Positions 1 through 7,768 are shown, counted from the stretch's first letter. The stretch is 14,982 nt of DNA from Gammaproteobacteria bacterium (GCA_026193675.1 JAPHSO010000136.1:1-14982); one strand, 5' to 3'. Notes: generated by a model not told the origin, from the letters alone. Program-made: numbers and translations.

Positions 1-203
1 AGCACTGTAATGATGGCGGCATTCAGTATGAGCGTATTCTCTGGCAGTATGTTCGCCAGGCCATAGAGAATCAGACCAATCAGCAAACCAACGACAGGAT
101 AGAAGAGAATCGAACGGCCAAACTGCTGCTCCGTCGCCTCTATTTCGACGGGAATGGGAATCCGTGTGAGCAGTTGCAGCGCAACAATAAGCGGTTTAAA
201 CAT
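1..203 (-). CDS. cobS: Adenosylcobinamide-GDP ribazoletransferase (cobalamin 5'-phosphate synthase), 5' part only
   Basis: This is the N-terminal part (67 codons plus 2 bases) of CobS, the inner-membrane enzyme that joins the alpha-ribazole moiety to adenosylcobinamide-GDP in the last part of B12 synthesis. The ATG is at 201-203, and the gene runs off the left edge of the window. The visible protein starts MFKPLIVALQLLTRIPIP; the LLTRIPIP motif close to the N-terminus is typical of CobS. It is followed by a FYPVVGLLIGLI membrane segment. The gene begins 8 bp after the cobC stop, so it is the fourth gene of a cobU-cobT-cobC-cobS run. I see no convincing Shine-Dalgarno sequence, so translation may be coupled to cobC. 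The identification rests on the N-terminal signature and the gene context together. Confidence 0.88.
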   Translation of the reverse strand, partial: MFKPLIVALQLLTRIPIPVEIEATEQQFGRSILFYPVVGLLIGLILYGLANILPENTLILNAAIITV

Positions 204-211
204 AGTCGATG

Positions 212-844
212 CTACAGCACACCATCGTGAAAAATGAGTCTCGGCAGCATCTCTTCGGCAGGGCCATTGCGTGGACCATCAACCTGAATTCGGCTAATAC
301 CGGCATTGGAGATCTGAAGGCGAAACATTCGTTCCAGAGGCATGTCCAGGATATGCCGAATAACCATCCGCATCTGTCCTGCATGACCGACAACCAGAAT
401 GTGCTGCCCCGCATATTTTGCAAGAAGATCATTCCAGGCACTCACAATTCGCTCCTGGAAATCGAGCAATCGTTCCGCATTGGGGGGGGTATGGTTGATG
501 GGGTCACGCCAAAAATTCATCAGGATATCCGGGCTGCTCTCCATCAATTCTGTCGCACTCTGCCCCTCCCAATCTCCAAAGCCGATCTCCATGAAACGCG
601 CGTCAAGTTCAAACGGAATGTTGTGGCGTGTCGACAGCTCCTCTGCAAAGGCTGCACAGCGAGAGAGTGGCGAGCTGACAATCTGCTGCCATGGCGCATG
701 CTCAGCCACCGCATCTCGCATCTGCTGCCAACCTTTGTCACTCAACGGATCATCGATCTGTCCACGGTAACGTCTGCCACCCACCGGTTCGCCATGACGA
801 ATCAGATCAACGGTGGTTGAAATATAGTCCGATTTAGCTACCAT
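212..844 (-). CDS. cobC: Alpha-ribazole phosphatase (histidine phosphatase family)
   Basis: This 210-aa protein is of the phosphoglycerate-mutase-like histidine phosphatase superfamily. The RHGE motif near residues 16-19 gives the phosphorylated His17, and VVGHAG near 152-157 gives the second catalytic histidine, H154. The segment around SSPLSRCAAFAEEL is the usual substrate-pocket region. In this operon it most likely dephosphorylates alpha-ribazole 5'-phosphate for nucleotide-loop assembly, although enzymes of this fold are promiscuous. I chose the ATG at 842-844 because it leaves a normal short N-terminus (MVAKSDYISTTVDLIRHGE); the frame is open up to 1000, but that extension only copies cobT sequence. 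The chosen start lies inside the end of cobT (11-bp overlap), with GAGG and GGGG tracts upstream. The gene carries a run of eight C's (eight G's on the plus strand at 482-489). Confidence 0.88.
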   Translation of the reverse strand: MVAKSDYISTTVDLIRHGEPVGGRRYRGQIDDPLSDKGWQQMRDAVAEHAPWQQIVSSPLSRCAAFAEELSTRHNIPFELDARFMEIGFGDWEGQSATELMESSPDILMNFWRDPINHTPPNAERLLDFQERIVSAWNDLLAKYAGQHILVVGHAGQMRMVIRHILDMPLERMFRLQISNAGISRIQVDGPRNGPAEEMLPRLIFHDGVL

Positions 845-1898
845 CTGCGACCCCAGCCTCGGCAAAGGTGGCCATGCCATTATGGAGTTGGCATGCCATA
901 CGAAGTAGCGGAATGATAGTTGCCGCACCACTCCCCTCACCCAGACGCATCCCCAGATCAATAAGCGGCCGGTCACCCAAAGCATTAACGATGGCTGCAT
1001 GTCCCGGCTCTGCCGAGGCGTGAGAGAGAATCAACCAGTTGGCGACAGAAGCTTCAATTCTGATTGCGGCAAGTGCCGCTGCCGAACAGATAAAGCCATC
1101 AACCACCACAGGAATACCTAACTGAGCTGCTCTAATGTAGGCCCCTGTAAGCGCAGCAAGCTCAAAGCCACCGACACAACGCAACACCTCAAGTGGATCT
1201 GCCAGACTCTGTTGATGCAGCTTTAACGACTTTTTGATCACCTCAACTTTATGGGAGATGCCCTCGCTACCGAGCCCGGTTCCGGGACCGGCCAGTTCAA
1301 CAGGATCAATATCTAATAGCGCTGCAGCAATCGCAGTCGCTGAGGTGGTGTTGGCGATCCCCATCTCGCCACCGATATATATTTCCGTGCCCCGCTGTTG
1401 CGCACGCTCAACCGCCTCTCGCCCTGCAAGAAGAGCATCGGCAAGCTGTTCTGAACTCATGGCCGCCTCTATCGAGAAATTGGCGGTCCCTGCAGCGATA
1501 CGTTGGCTGCGTACCGACGGTAACAGACCGGGATCGTTAGCCGATCCGACATCTATCACCTCTAACTCAGCATGGAGTACACGAGCCAGGACAGAGATTG
1601 CAGCACCACCGTTGGCAAAGTTGGCGATCATCGCCCCTGTCACCTCCTGCGGAAACGCTGAAACCCCCTCAGCTGCGATGCCGTGATCGGCAGCAAAGAT
1701 GGATATATGCACCTGTTCTGCTGAGGGCTGATCTTTTCCCTGCATCGCAGCCAACCTGACTGCTATCTGCTCCAGTCGCCCCAGAGATCCCGGCGGTTTG
1801 GTGAGCTGCATCTGCCGCGACTGAGCATCGCTTTGACTCTGCAGATTAAGCTCCTTTGCTGAAGCGCTAAGCCACCCCAGTCGATTATCTTTTGTCAT
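834..1898 (-). CDS. cobT: Nicotinate-nucleotide--dimethylbenzimidazole phosphoribosyltransferase
   Basis: This 354-aa protein has the usual length for CobT, which transfers phosphoribose from nicotinate mononucleotide to 5,6-dimethylbenzimidazole or a related lower-ligand base to give alpha-ribazole phosphate. Diagnostic segments are LTKPPGSLGRLE near residues 32-43, FAADHGIAAEGVSAFPQEVT near 68-87, a GGEMGIANTTSATA segment in the middle, and the C-terminal LGEGSGA whose Glu321 matches the catalytic glutamate of the family. The ATG overlaps the cobU stop by one base (TAATG) and is preceded by AAAAGG at 6-nt spacing, so it is well supported and translationally coupled. The 3' end overlaps the start of cobC. 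Confidence 0.96.
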   Translation of the reverse strand: MTKDNRLGWLSASAKELNLQSQSDAQSRQMQLTKPPGSLGRLEQIAVRLAAMQGKDQPSAEQVHISIFAADHGIAAEGVSAFPQEVTGAMIANFANGGAAISVLARVLHAELEVIDVGSANDPGLLPSVRSQRIAAGTANFSIEAAMSSEQLADALLAGREAVERAQQRGTEIYIGGEMGIANTTSATAIAAALLDIDPVELAGPGTGLGSEGISHKVEVIKKSLKLHQQSLADPLEVLRCVGGFELAALTGAYIRAAQLGIPVVVDGFICSAAALAAIRIEASVANWLILSHASAEPGHAAIVNALGDRPLIDLGMRLGEGSGAATIIPLLRMACQLHNGMATFAEAGVADGS

Positions 1899-2440
1899 TA
1901 TTTACCTTTTAATATCATCGGTAGACCTGCAGCCATAAAGGTGACACGGTCACATACACTCGCAATCTGTTGATTCAGGCGACCACTCTCATCACAAAAT
2001 GTTCGGCTCAATTCGCCCATTGGTACAATTCCTAAACCCACCTCATTACTGACCAGGATAATCTCTCCCGGTAGTTGAGGCAGCAGTTCGATAAGCTTAG
2101 CGGTCTCATCGGTGAGACGCTGAGTTACAACCTCATCACCATCCCCTTCTGTCAGCAGATTAGAGAGCCATAGGGTGAGACAGTCAACCAGGATGGTATG
2201 CTCTTCTGTGGCAAGCTCTTTGAGCCTGTCGGCCAACTTCAGAGGCTCTTCGATCGTCTGCCAGTGAGATGGACGTTGTTGCTGGTGGCGTCGGATACGC
2301 TCGGCCATCTCTGGATCCTGAGCCGAGTGTTCCACCTCCGCAGTGGCGATATAGAAGACCTTTTTGTCACTCTTGGACGCCAACTGTTCGGCGAAACGGC
2401 TCTTACCTGAGCGGGCCCCTCCCAGAATCAGTTCACGCAT
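1898..2440 (-). CDS. cobU: Bifunctional adenosylcobinamide kinase / adenosylcobinamide-phosphate guanylyltransferase
   Basis: This 180-aa protein has normal CobU/CobP length. It phosphorylates adenosylcobinamide and then transfers GMP to it, which activates the corrin ring for CobS. The P-loop GGARSGKS lies at residues 7-14. A RIRRHQQQRP segment carries His52, the expected guanylylated histidine. DCLTLWLSNLL and VSNEVGLGIVP are further family signatures. The ATG at 2438-2440 is the only sensible start, although no clear ribosome-binding site precedes it. Only 33 bp separate it from the stop of the small membrane peptide gene, which leaves no room for a cobalamin riboswitch. It is the first cob gene in the run, and its transcription probably enters from copA. 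Confidence 0.95.
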   Translation of the reverse strand: MRELILGGARSGKSRFAEQLASKSDKKVFYIATAEVEHSAQDPEMAERIRRHQQQRPSHWQTIEEPLKLADRLKELATEEHTILVDCLTLWLSNLLTEGDGDEVVTQRLTDETAKLIELLPQLPGEIILVSNEVGLGIVPMGELSRTFCDESGRLNQQIASVCDRVTFMAAGLPMILKGK

Positions 2441-2473
2441 CGGATTTCAACATCTGAATCGCTATAACATCCA

Positions 2474-2545
2474 CTAGTCTGCAATCCAGAACCACCAGAT
2501 GATGAGGCCGATAAGGGCCACTCCTGCCAGATTAATCCAGATCAT
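2474..2545 (-). CDS. 23-residue single-helix membrane peptide coupled to copA
   Basis: This short gene reads MIWINLAGVALIGLIIWWFW followed by IAD and a TAG stop. Nearly all of it is one hydrophobic transmembrane helix with an aromatic WWFW belt. It is convincing as a gene because its ATG overlaps the copA stop as ATGA (TGA at 2542-2544) and a near-perfect Shine-Dalgarno sequence, GGAGGAG, lies at 2551-2557 with 5-nt spacing. From memory, many proteobacterial copA genes are followed by a small protein with just such an N-terminal helix and then a periplasmic cupredoxin domain. Here the frame stops after the helix and no cupredoxin-like coding follows before cobU. It could be a trimmed relic, or a regulatory or assembly micropeptide for the ATPase, in the manner of CcoS next to CcoI. 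The function is unknown. Confidence 0.72.
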   Translation of the reverse strand: MIWINLAGVALIGLIIWWFWIAD

Positions 2546-4785
2546 CGACTCTCCTCCGCGGTGGGGATAGAGATTGAGCGGAACCAGCGCAGTCGATTGG
2601 CATTGGTCACCACCGTTACCGATGAGGCGGCCATTGCAGCTCCGGCCACCATGGGATTGAGCAGGATGCCAAACAGTGGGAACAGCAGACCGGCGGCAAC
2701 CGGTATACCTAAACTGTTGTAGAGGAATGCTCCAAATAGATTTTGTTTGATATTGCGAATCGTGGCTCGGGAGAGCGCAATCGCATCGACCACACTCATC
2801 AGCGAACCACGCATCAGGGTAATGTCGGCACTCTCAATCGCCACATCGGTGCCGGTGCCAATGGCAAAACCGACCTCCGCCTGAGCCAGAGCAGGTGCAT
2901 CGTTAATCCCATCACCAACCATCGCCACCACCTCACCCTGTTGCTGAATTCGTTTCACCGCGTCCACCTTGTCGTTGGGCAGCACTTCGGCAATCACCTG
3001 GGTAATCCCCACCTCTTTTGCCACAGAATCGGCTGTCGCCTGACTATCGCCGGTGACCATTACCACACCTATCCCCTGGGCATGTAGTGCCGCTATCGCC
3101 TCACGAGCTCCAGCCTTAACTGGATCGGCAATCACAAACAGAGCCTCAACATTTCCAGAAATGGCAAAGTAGATCGGAATGGCTCCGTGTTGAGCCCTCT
3201 CTTCGGCAACGTGCAGCAGATTTTGCAGCGAAACACTATTTTGTTCCATCCAGCGTCTGTTCCCTAGCAGTAGCTGCTGACCATTAAGTTCACCCTTCAC
3301 ACCCAGTCCCGATTCGGCAACGAAATTCTCAATCGCAGAGGGGGCCAGCCCTTTCTCAGCAGCAGCCTGAATAATCGCCGCAGCCAGTGGGTGCTCTGAA
3401 CCCACCTCTAGTGAGGCTGCAAATTGCAATAGTCGATCGCTATCCTGCATCTCATCCACAACAATCTCGGTGAGCGTCGGTTTACCCTCTGTGACCGTAC
3501 CGGTCTTGTCGAGAATAACCGTGGTAATGGCGCCAGCCTGCTGCAACGCCTCGCCATTACGAATCAATATTCCCAGCTCCGCAGCACGGCCGACACCCAC
3601 CATGATCGAGATCGGGGTTGCCAGACCCAATGCGCATGGGCAGGCGATGATCAACACCGTCATCAAGGTTACCAGGGCATAACCGGCTACCGGTTCTGGC
3701 CCAAAATTGAGCCAGATGAGGAAGGTCAGCACTGCAATAATCATCACCGAGGGGACAAAGATGCTGGCAATTTTGTCAGCCAGTCGGCCGATGGCCGGTT
3801 TACTCGCCTGCGCGCTGCGCACCATCTCAATAATCTGCGCCAGCATGGTCTCTTTGCCGATGCGTTGAGCGGTAAACAGGAAGGTGCCGCGAGCATTAAC
3901 GGTACCGGCGACCACCTCATCACCCACACCCTTGGAGACGGCCAGTGGTTCACCACTGATCATCGACTCATCAACATAGGAGTGGCCATCAATCACCACC
4001 CCATCAACAGCAATACGCTCTCCTGGACGCACACGAATGGTCTCTTTGAGTCCCACATCCACAATCGGGATATCAATCTCAATACCTTCACGAATCACAC
4101 GCGCCTGTTTTGGTTGGAGACCAACCAGGCGTTTAATCGCCTCTGAGGTCTTACCACGCGCCCGTAGCTCCATCGCTGATCCAAAATTGAGGAAGGCCAT
4201 AATAAACACGGCCGCCTCAAAGTAGGCGTGCTGGGCCAGTGAGGGGACAATATCGGGCCGAAGGGTGATCGCCATTGAGTAGATCCAGGCCGCTCCCGTA
4301 CCCATCGCAACCAGGGTATCCATATTGGCGTTGTGGTGGAGTAGCTGTTTCCAGGCCCCGGAAAAGAAGTGGCTACCGGCAATATACATCGCCAGTGCCG
4401 TGACCACACCGACGGCACTCCAGAAATATTGACCATACTCTGAGACGATTGGCGGAAACCATCCCGACATCGCTCCCGCCATCAATATAATACCGACCGT
4501 ACCGGAGATGATGCTCTGACGGATATGCTGTCGATAGCGCGCACTATCAACCCGCTCTCGCTCCTCCTGCTCCTCCTCCAGACTCTTGAGTTCTGCCGCC
4601 TCATATCCGCCATCAAAAACCGCAGCAATCAACTGTTCAATCGGAACATCGCCATTTACCAGCGCACTGTGTTCCGCAAAATTGACCTCTGCTGAATCCA
4701 CGCCCGCAACACCGCGTAGCAGTTTCTCAACAGCAGCAACACAGCCTGCACAGCTCATTCCACCAATTGAGAGACGATATTGCAC
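2542..4785 (-). CDS. copA: Copper(I)-exporting P1B-type ATPase
   Basis: This is a heavy-metal P-type ATPase of about 747 aa that pumps Cu(I) (possibly Ag(I)) out of the cytoplasm. In order it has one N-terminal HMA domain with GMSCAGC, two membrane helix pairs, an actuator domain with MISGEP near 276, the CPC ion-binding motif in IIACPCALGLATP near 382-384, the phosphorylation site DKTGT near 426, the P1B-specific SEHPLA near 464, and the hinge VGDGINDAPA near 623. TM7 has LYNS and TM8 has MAASS, the residues that mark the Cu(I) subgroup (P1B-1). I chose GTG at 4783-4785 as the start because AGGAG (4793-4797) lies 7 nt upstream. The in-frame TTG two codons earlier (4789-4791) is only 1 nt from that site. 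It heads the run that continues into the micropeptide and cob genes. Confidence 0.95.
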   Translation of the reverse strand: MQYRLSIGGMSCAGCVAAVEKLLRGVAGVDSAEVNFAEHSALVNGDVPIEQLIAAVFDGGYEAAELKSLEEEQEERERVDSARYRQHIRQSIISGTVGIILMAGAMSGWFPPIVSEYGQYFWSAVGVVTALAMYIAGSHFFSGAWKQLLHHNANMDTLVAMGTGAAWIYSMAITLRPDIVPSLAQHAYFEAAVFIMAFLNFGSAMELRARGKTSEAIKRLVGLQPKQARVIREGIEIDIPIVDVGLKETIRVRPGERIAVDGVVIDGHSYVDESMISGEPLAVSKGVGDEVVAGTVNARGTFLFTAQRIGKETMLAQIIEMVRSAQASKPAIGRLADKIASIFVPSVMIIAVLTFLIWLNFGPEPVAGYALVTLMTVLIIACPCALGLATPISIMVGVGRAAELGILIRNGEALQQAGAITTVILDKTGTVTEGKPTLTEIVVDEMQDSDRLLQFAASLEVGSEHPLAAAIIQAAAEKGLAPSAIENFVAESGLGVKGELNGQQLLLGNRRWMEQNSVSLQNLLHVAEERAQHGAIPIYFAISGNVEALFVIADPVKAGAREAIAALHAQGIGVVMVTGDSQATADSVAKEVGITQVIAEVLPNDKVDAVKRIQQQGEVVAMVGDGINDAPALAQAEVGFAIGTGTDVAIESADITLMRGSLMSVVDAIALSRATIRNIKQNLFGAFLYNSLGIPVAAGLLFPLFGILLNPMVAGAAMAASSVTVVTNANRLRWFRSISIPTAEESR

Positions 4786-4828
4786 GTTCAAACTCCTATG
4801 TGACGGTTATCAGTTTGGGAGGAACACT

Positions 4829-4859
4829 AATATATGGAGCTTGAGTCACCATTAATCAA
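4829..4859 (-). promoter_or_regulatory. Candidate copA promoter with a long (19-bp) spacer
   Basis: On the minus strand TTGATT (4854-4859) and TATATT (4829-4834) are separated by 19 bp. The inferred start would leave a leader of about 37 nt before the copA GTG. A 19-bp spacer is characteristic of promoters activated by MerR-family copper sensors such as CueR. However, the spacer shows only a weak TGG...CCA dyad and not the classic CueR ACCTTCC box, so the regulator is a guess. Confidence 0.3.
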
Positions 4860-4876
4860 ATGTCGGATAGTCTGTT

Positions 4877-7072
4877 TCAACCAATTGGCTGAACAATGGT
4901 CTTTTCATTGATCACGAAGGGGTGTTTCAGAAATTCGCGAAAATCGGGTTCAGAGAGGGGGCGACTGAAGAGGTAGCCCTGGTACTGGTAGCAGCCATGT
5001 GTCTCTAAAAACTGACGCTGCGCACTCTCTTCTACACCCTCAGCAATCAACTCCAGACCGAGATTACGCCCCATACTAATGATTGTTTTGGTGATCACCT
5101 GACTACCACTATCTTCAACGACATCTTTGACAAAGGCGCGATCGATCTTAAGTGTATTAATCGGGAGGCGATGTAGATATTGCAGCGATGAATAGCCGGT
5201 ACCAAAGTCGTCAATTGAGAAGCGAATTCCCAACTCCGAGAGGGCCGACATCTTTTCGATAGTTTTATCATAATCCTTAATGACCACCCCCTCTGTTAAC
5301 TCAAGCTCTATTCGTGTGAGATCGGCCCCTTTAAGTAACAGGTTACCGACGACACTCTCCTCAAAATCATCTTGAGAGAAGTGAATTGCGCTGATATTGA
5401 TCGAGAGAACAAAGCGCTCATCAATAAGATTCTGCTCCTGCCACTGAACGATATCATCGGCAGCAATCTGAATAATCTGCTCACTCATTGGGATAATGAG
5501 TCGTGAGTTTTCTGCTACGGGAACAAAGTCGTTGGGAAAGACCAGGCCACGTTCAGGATGATTCCAACGCAGCAGAGCTTCAGCACCGACAATGCAGCCC
5601 CCCCGATCAACCTTCGGTTGATAGTGAAGGACAAACTGGCGCTCTTTAACAGCCCTGTTAAGTTGCTGCTCAAGCTCGTAACGATCCTCTATCTCCTGCT
5701 GCATACTTGGACGATAAAAGTGATAACTATTTCTACCCGACTCCTTGGCCTGATACATCGCCATATCGGCCTGCTTCATCACATCTTCTGCAGTGAGCTG
5801 CTCATCCGGAAATAGAATGATCCCAATACTTGCGGTAACAATCAGCTCGCGATTAGGCAGTTCATAGGGTTTGGTTAATTCAAAAAAAAGTTTCTCAGCT
5901 ACCCTTCCGGCATTTTGAAATGCGGTTTCAAGCTCACTCCCAAGGTTGGGAATCAGCGCCACAAATTCATCACCACCCAATCTTGAAGCGGTATCCCCCT
6001 CCCTAAGCACTCGGGTCAGGCGTCGTGCGGTCTCCATCAAAATAGAATCACCAACCGCATGTCCCTGCGAATCATTGATCTGTTTAAAACGGTCAAGGTC
6101 AACAAACATTACTGCGCCGAAATTATTCAGACGCCGAGCATGAACCAACTCCTGAGAGAGCCGATCAAAATAGAGACGGCGATTGGGAAGATTGGTCAGC
6201 GGATCAAAATAGGCGAGCTGTTCAATCCGCTTCTCAGCAAGTTTGCGCTCTGAGATATCCTGAAAAGTTGCCACATAGTGGGTGATGACCCCTGCACTAT
6301 CTTTTACTGCAGCAACCGAAATCCACTCTGGAAAAAGCTCGCCACTCTTCTTTTTATTCCAGATCTCCCCCTCCCAATAGCCCTCACTGGTAAGTGCTTT
6401 CCAGAAAGACTTAAAGAACTCTTTATCATGTTTTCCTGAGTTGAGAACATTATGATTTTTTCCAATAATCTCTTCTGGTGCGTAACCGGTGATCTCAGAG
6501 AAGGCCTCATTCACTCGTAAGATATTGCCATTGGGTGCCGTAATAGAGATCGCCACACTACTCTCCATTGCCGTAGCCGCAAGGCTGAGCTGCTCCTCAG
6601 CCTCCTTCCTCTCGGTAATATCCAGCACATACCCAATAAACGTTCCCACCTCATCGGACCGCTTCCTGGCACGCATCGCATGGTGAAACAGCCAGTGGTA
6701 ATTTCCCCGACTATCGATCAGTCGATATTCGATCTCAAAGAAGGCCTCTTCACCCTCAAGGAAACGCTCCACTGTAGTGGTCACGTTATCGATATCATCA
6801 GGGTGAATTAGGGTAGAGAAGTGCAATTCGCCACTGATAAGATCATCCGCCTGGTGGCCGAGAATCGAGGAGACATTGGTGGAGACATATTTAACCGGCC
6901 AGTCTGGAGCGATCCCCCAACGAAAGATAATCGCCGGCCCCATCTCGAAGAGTTGACGCTCCTGCTCTAATTCAGTACGCGTATCAAGCAGCTCACCCAG
7001 CAGACTGTCCATCTGCTTGGTAAGTTTCTGGAAGTATTCACTCTCCAGCGCCTGATCACTCTGTTCGCTCAA
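4877..7072 (-). CDS. PAS-PAS-GGDEF-EAL cyclic-di-GMP enzyme
   Basis: This 731-aa cytoplasmic protein has no evident membrane segment. A short coiled-coil-like start (residues 10-40) is followed by PAS 1 (about 45-155, ending DITERKEAEEQL), PAS 2 (about 165-280, ending DISERKLAEKRI), a GGDEF domain (about 285-455) and an EAL domain (about 465-715). The cyclase site is intact (RLGGDEF, 366-370) and is preceded by an I-site RxxD (REGD, 357-360), so product inhibition is expected. The phosphodiesterase site also looks complete: EALLRW near 498, NIS near 559, ELTE near 591, DDFGTGYSSL 621-630, LKIDR near 641, EGVE near 678 and QGYLFSRP near 698. Either activity or both could operate, with PAS input from redox, oxygen or ligands. 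The start is TTG at 7070-7072, supported by AGGA at 8-nt spacing. Confidence 0.93.
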   Translation of the reverse strand: MSEQSDQALESEYFQKLTKQMDSLLGELLDTRTELEQERQLFEMGPAIIFRWGIAPDWPVKYVSTNVSSILGHQADDLISGELHFSTLIHPDDIDNVTTTVERFLEGEEAFFEIEYRLIDSRGNYHWLFHHAMRARKRSDEVGTFIGYVLDITERKEAEEQLSLAATAMESSVAISITAPNGNILRVNEAFSEITGYAPEEIIGKNHNVLNSGKHDKEFFKSFWKALTSEGYWEGEIWNKKKSGELFPEWISVAAVKDSAGVITHYVATFQDISERKLAEKRIEQLAYFDPLTNLPNRRLYFDRLSQELVHARRLNNFGAVMFVDLDRFKQINDSQGHAVGDSILMETARRLTRVLREGDTASRLGGDEFVALIPNLGSELETAFQNAGRVAEKLFFELTKPYELPNRELIVTASIGIILFPDEQLTAEDVMKQADMAMYQAKESGRNSYHFYRPSMQQEIEDRYELEQQLNRAVKERQFVLHYQPKVDRGGCIVGAEALLRWNHPERGLVFPNDFVPVAENSRLIIPMSEQIIQIAADDIVQWQEQNLIDERFVLSINISAIHFSQDDFEESVVGNLLLKGADLTRIELELTEGVVIKDYDKTIEKMSALSELGIRFSIDDFGTGYSSLQYLHRLPINTLKIDRAFVKDVVEDSGSQVITKTIISMGRNLGLELIAEGVEESAQRQFLETHGCYQYQGYLFSRPLSEPDFREFLKHPFVINEKTIVQPIG

Positions 7073-7083
7073 TTAGATTTTCC

Positions 7084-7104
7084 TATTCTGTAATTATCAG
7101 AATA
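7084..7104. repeat. Inverted repeat next to the ribosome-binding site of the GGDEF-EAL gene
   Basis: TATTCTG and CAGAATA form perfect 7-bp arms around an AT-rich 7-nt centre (TAATTAT). The repeat touches the AGGA ribosome-binding sequence (7081-7084) of the GGDEF-EAL gene. It could be an operator or an mRNA hairpin that affects initiation. It lacks a U-tract on the side expected for a terminator of the radical SAM gene. Confidence 0.35.
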
Positions 7105-7124
7105 TTTACTTATAAATTATTACC

Positions 7125-7739
7125 TTAACCCACATTATCGAGCACTCTCCGGCGGAACGCCACCCCAAGATGATCCGCAATCTTTTGGCACGCCTCAATA
7201 TCGACCCCTTCAAGACCATCAATCGCTGAAAGGCTCACATCCATTCCTGCCGCTTTAGCCTTTTTGGCAAAATCTAGCATCGCATCAAAAGCCCCCTCTC
7301 GACGAGGACGGGTATGGCGCCTGTAGATCTCCTCATTTTGTGCATTCAGTGATATAGAGAGCTGATCAACCACCTCTGCCATCTCAGGCGTCACATCTCG
7401 TCCTTCAACCAGATTGACCAGACCATCAGTATTAACCCGCACACTCATCCCCTGAGCCTTCATTTTGCGAGCAATCTCCATCAACACATCAAAACGCTTG
7501 GTTGGCTCTCCTAATCCACAAAAGACAATCTGCTTGTAACGTTTAGGATCACCAATCGCCTCAATCACCTCACTCACACTCGGTTCACGAGTGAGGGTCA
7601 GGTCATATTCCTGAACCTCCCAGGTACGGTTATATTTTGGACAAAACTGACAACGCAGGGTGCACTCACTCGTAATATTAAGATAGCAGTTACCGTGAAG
7701 CTCATAGGCGAGTATCTGTGATTCTGATTTAGCGGGCAT
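7125..7739 (-). CDS. Radical SAM protein, TatD-associated type
   Basis: This radical SAM protein has 204 aa (207 if the upstream TTG at 7748 is used). The cluster motif is CX3CX2C (CTLRCQFC, cysteines near residues 26, 30 and 33), followed by the GEPT-type SAM-contact motif in VFCGLGEPTKRF and the VNTDGL and DQLSISLNA strands of the partial TIM barrel. The short length, the motif spacing and the NLVEGRD...SISLNAQNEEIY pattern resemble the family annotated as TatD-associated radical SAM protein, whose substrate is not known. No tatD lies in this window. AAGGA at 7752-7756 is 12 nt from the ATG and 3 nt from the TTG, so the start is ambiguous. The gene is separated by 52 bp from the GGDEF-EAL gene downstream. 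Confidence 0.85.
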   Translation of the reverse strand: MPAKSESQILAYELHGNCYLNITSECTLRCQFCPKYNRTWEVQEYDLTLTREPSVSEVIEAIGDPKRYKQIVFCGLGEPTKRFDVLMEIARKMKAQGMSVRVNTDGLVNLVEGRDVTPEMAEVVDQLSISLNAQNEEIYRRHTRPRREGAFDAMLDFAKKAKAAGMDVSLSAIDGLEGVDIEACQKIADHLGVAFRRRVLDNVG

Positions 7740-7768
7740 AACGCTCAAAAATCCTTAGGAATTATGAT

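Noticed and set aside
209..820. Plus-strand open frame of 203 codons opposite cobC
   Set aside because: It is fully antisense to a clear histidine phosphatase gene, has no recognisable domain and no ribosome-binding site; it is a shadow frame.
845..1000. N-terminal extension of cobC to 1000
   Set aside because: The extra residues lie entirely in cobT, are not phosphatase-like and would displace the RHGE motif far from the N-terminus.
2441..2545. Cobalamin riboswitch before cobU
   Set aside because: Only 33 bp are non-coding, far too short for the element, and no B12-box-like sequence is seen.
2474..4785. CcoI/CcoS pair for cbb3 oxidase maturation
   Set aside because: The ATPase has the CopA-type TM7 YN and TM8 MxxSS residues, no cco genes are nearby, and the small peptide is shorter than CcoS and unlike it in sequence.
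4877..4890. CCAATTGG palindrome at the end of the GGDEF-EAL gene as a terminator
   Set aside because: It is only 8 bp, AT-rich in the centre, within coding sequence and not followed by a T-run.
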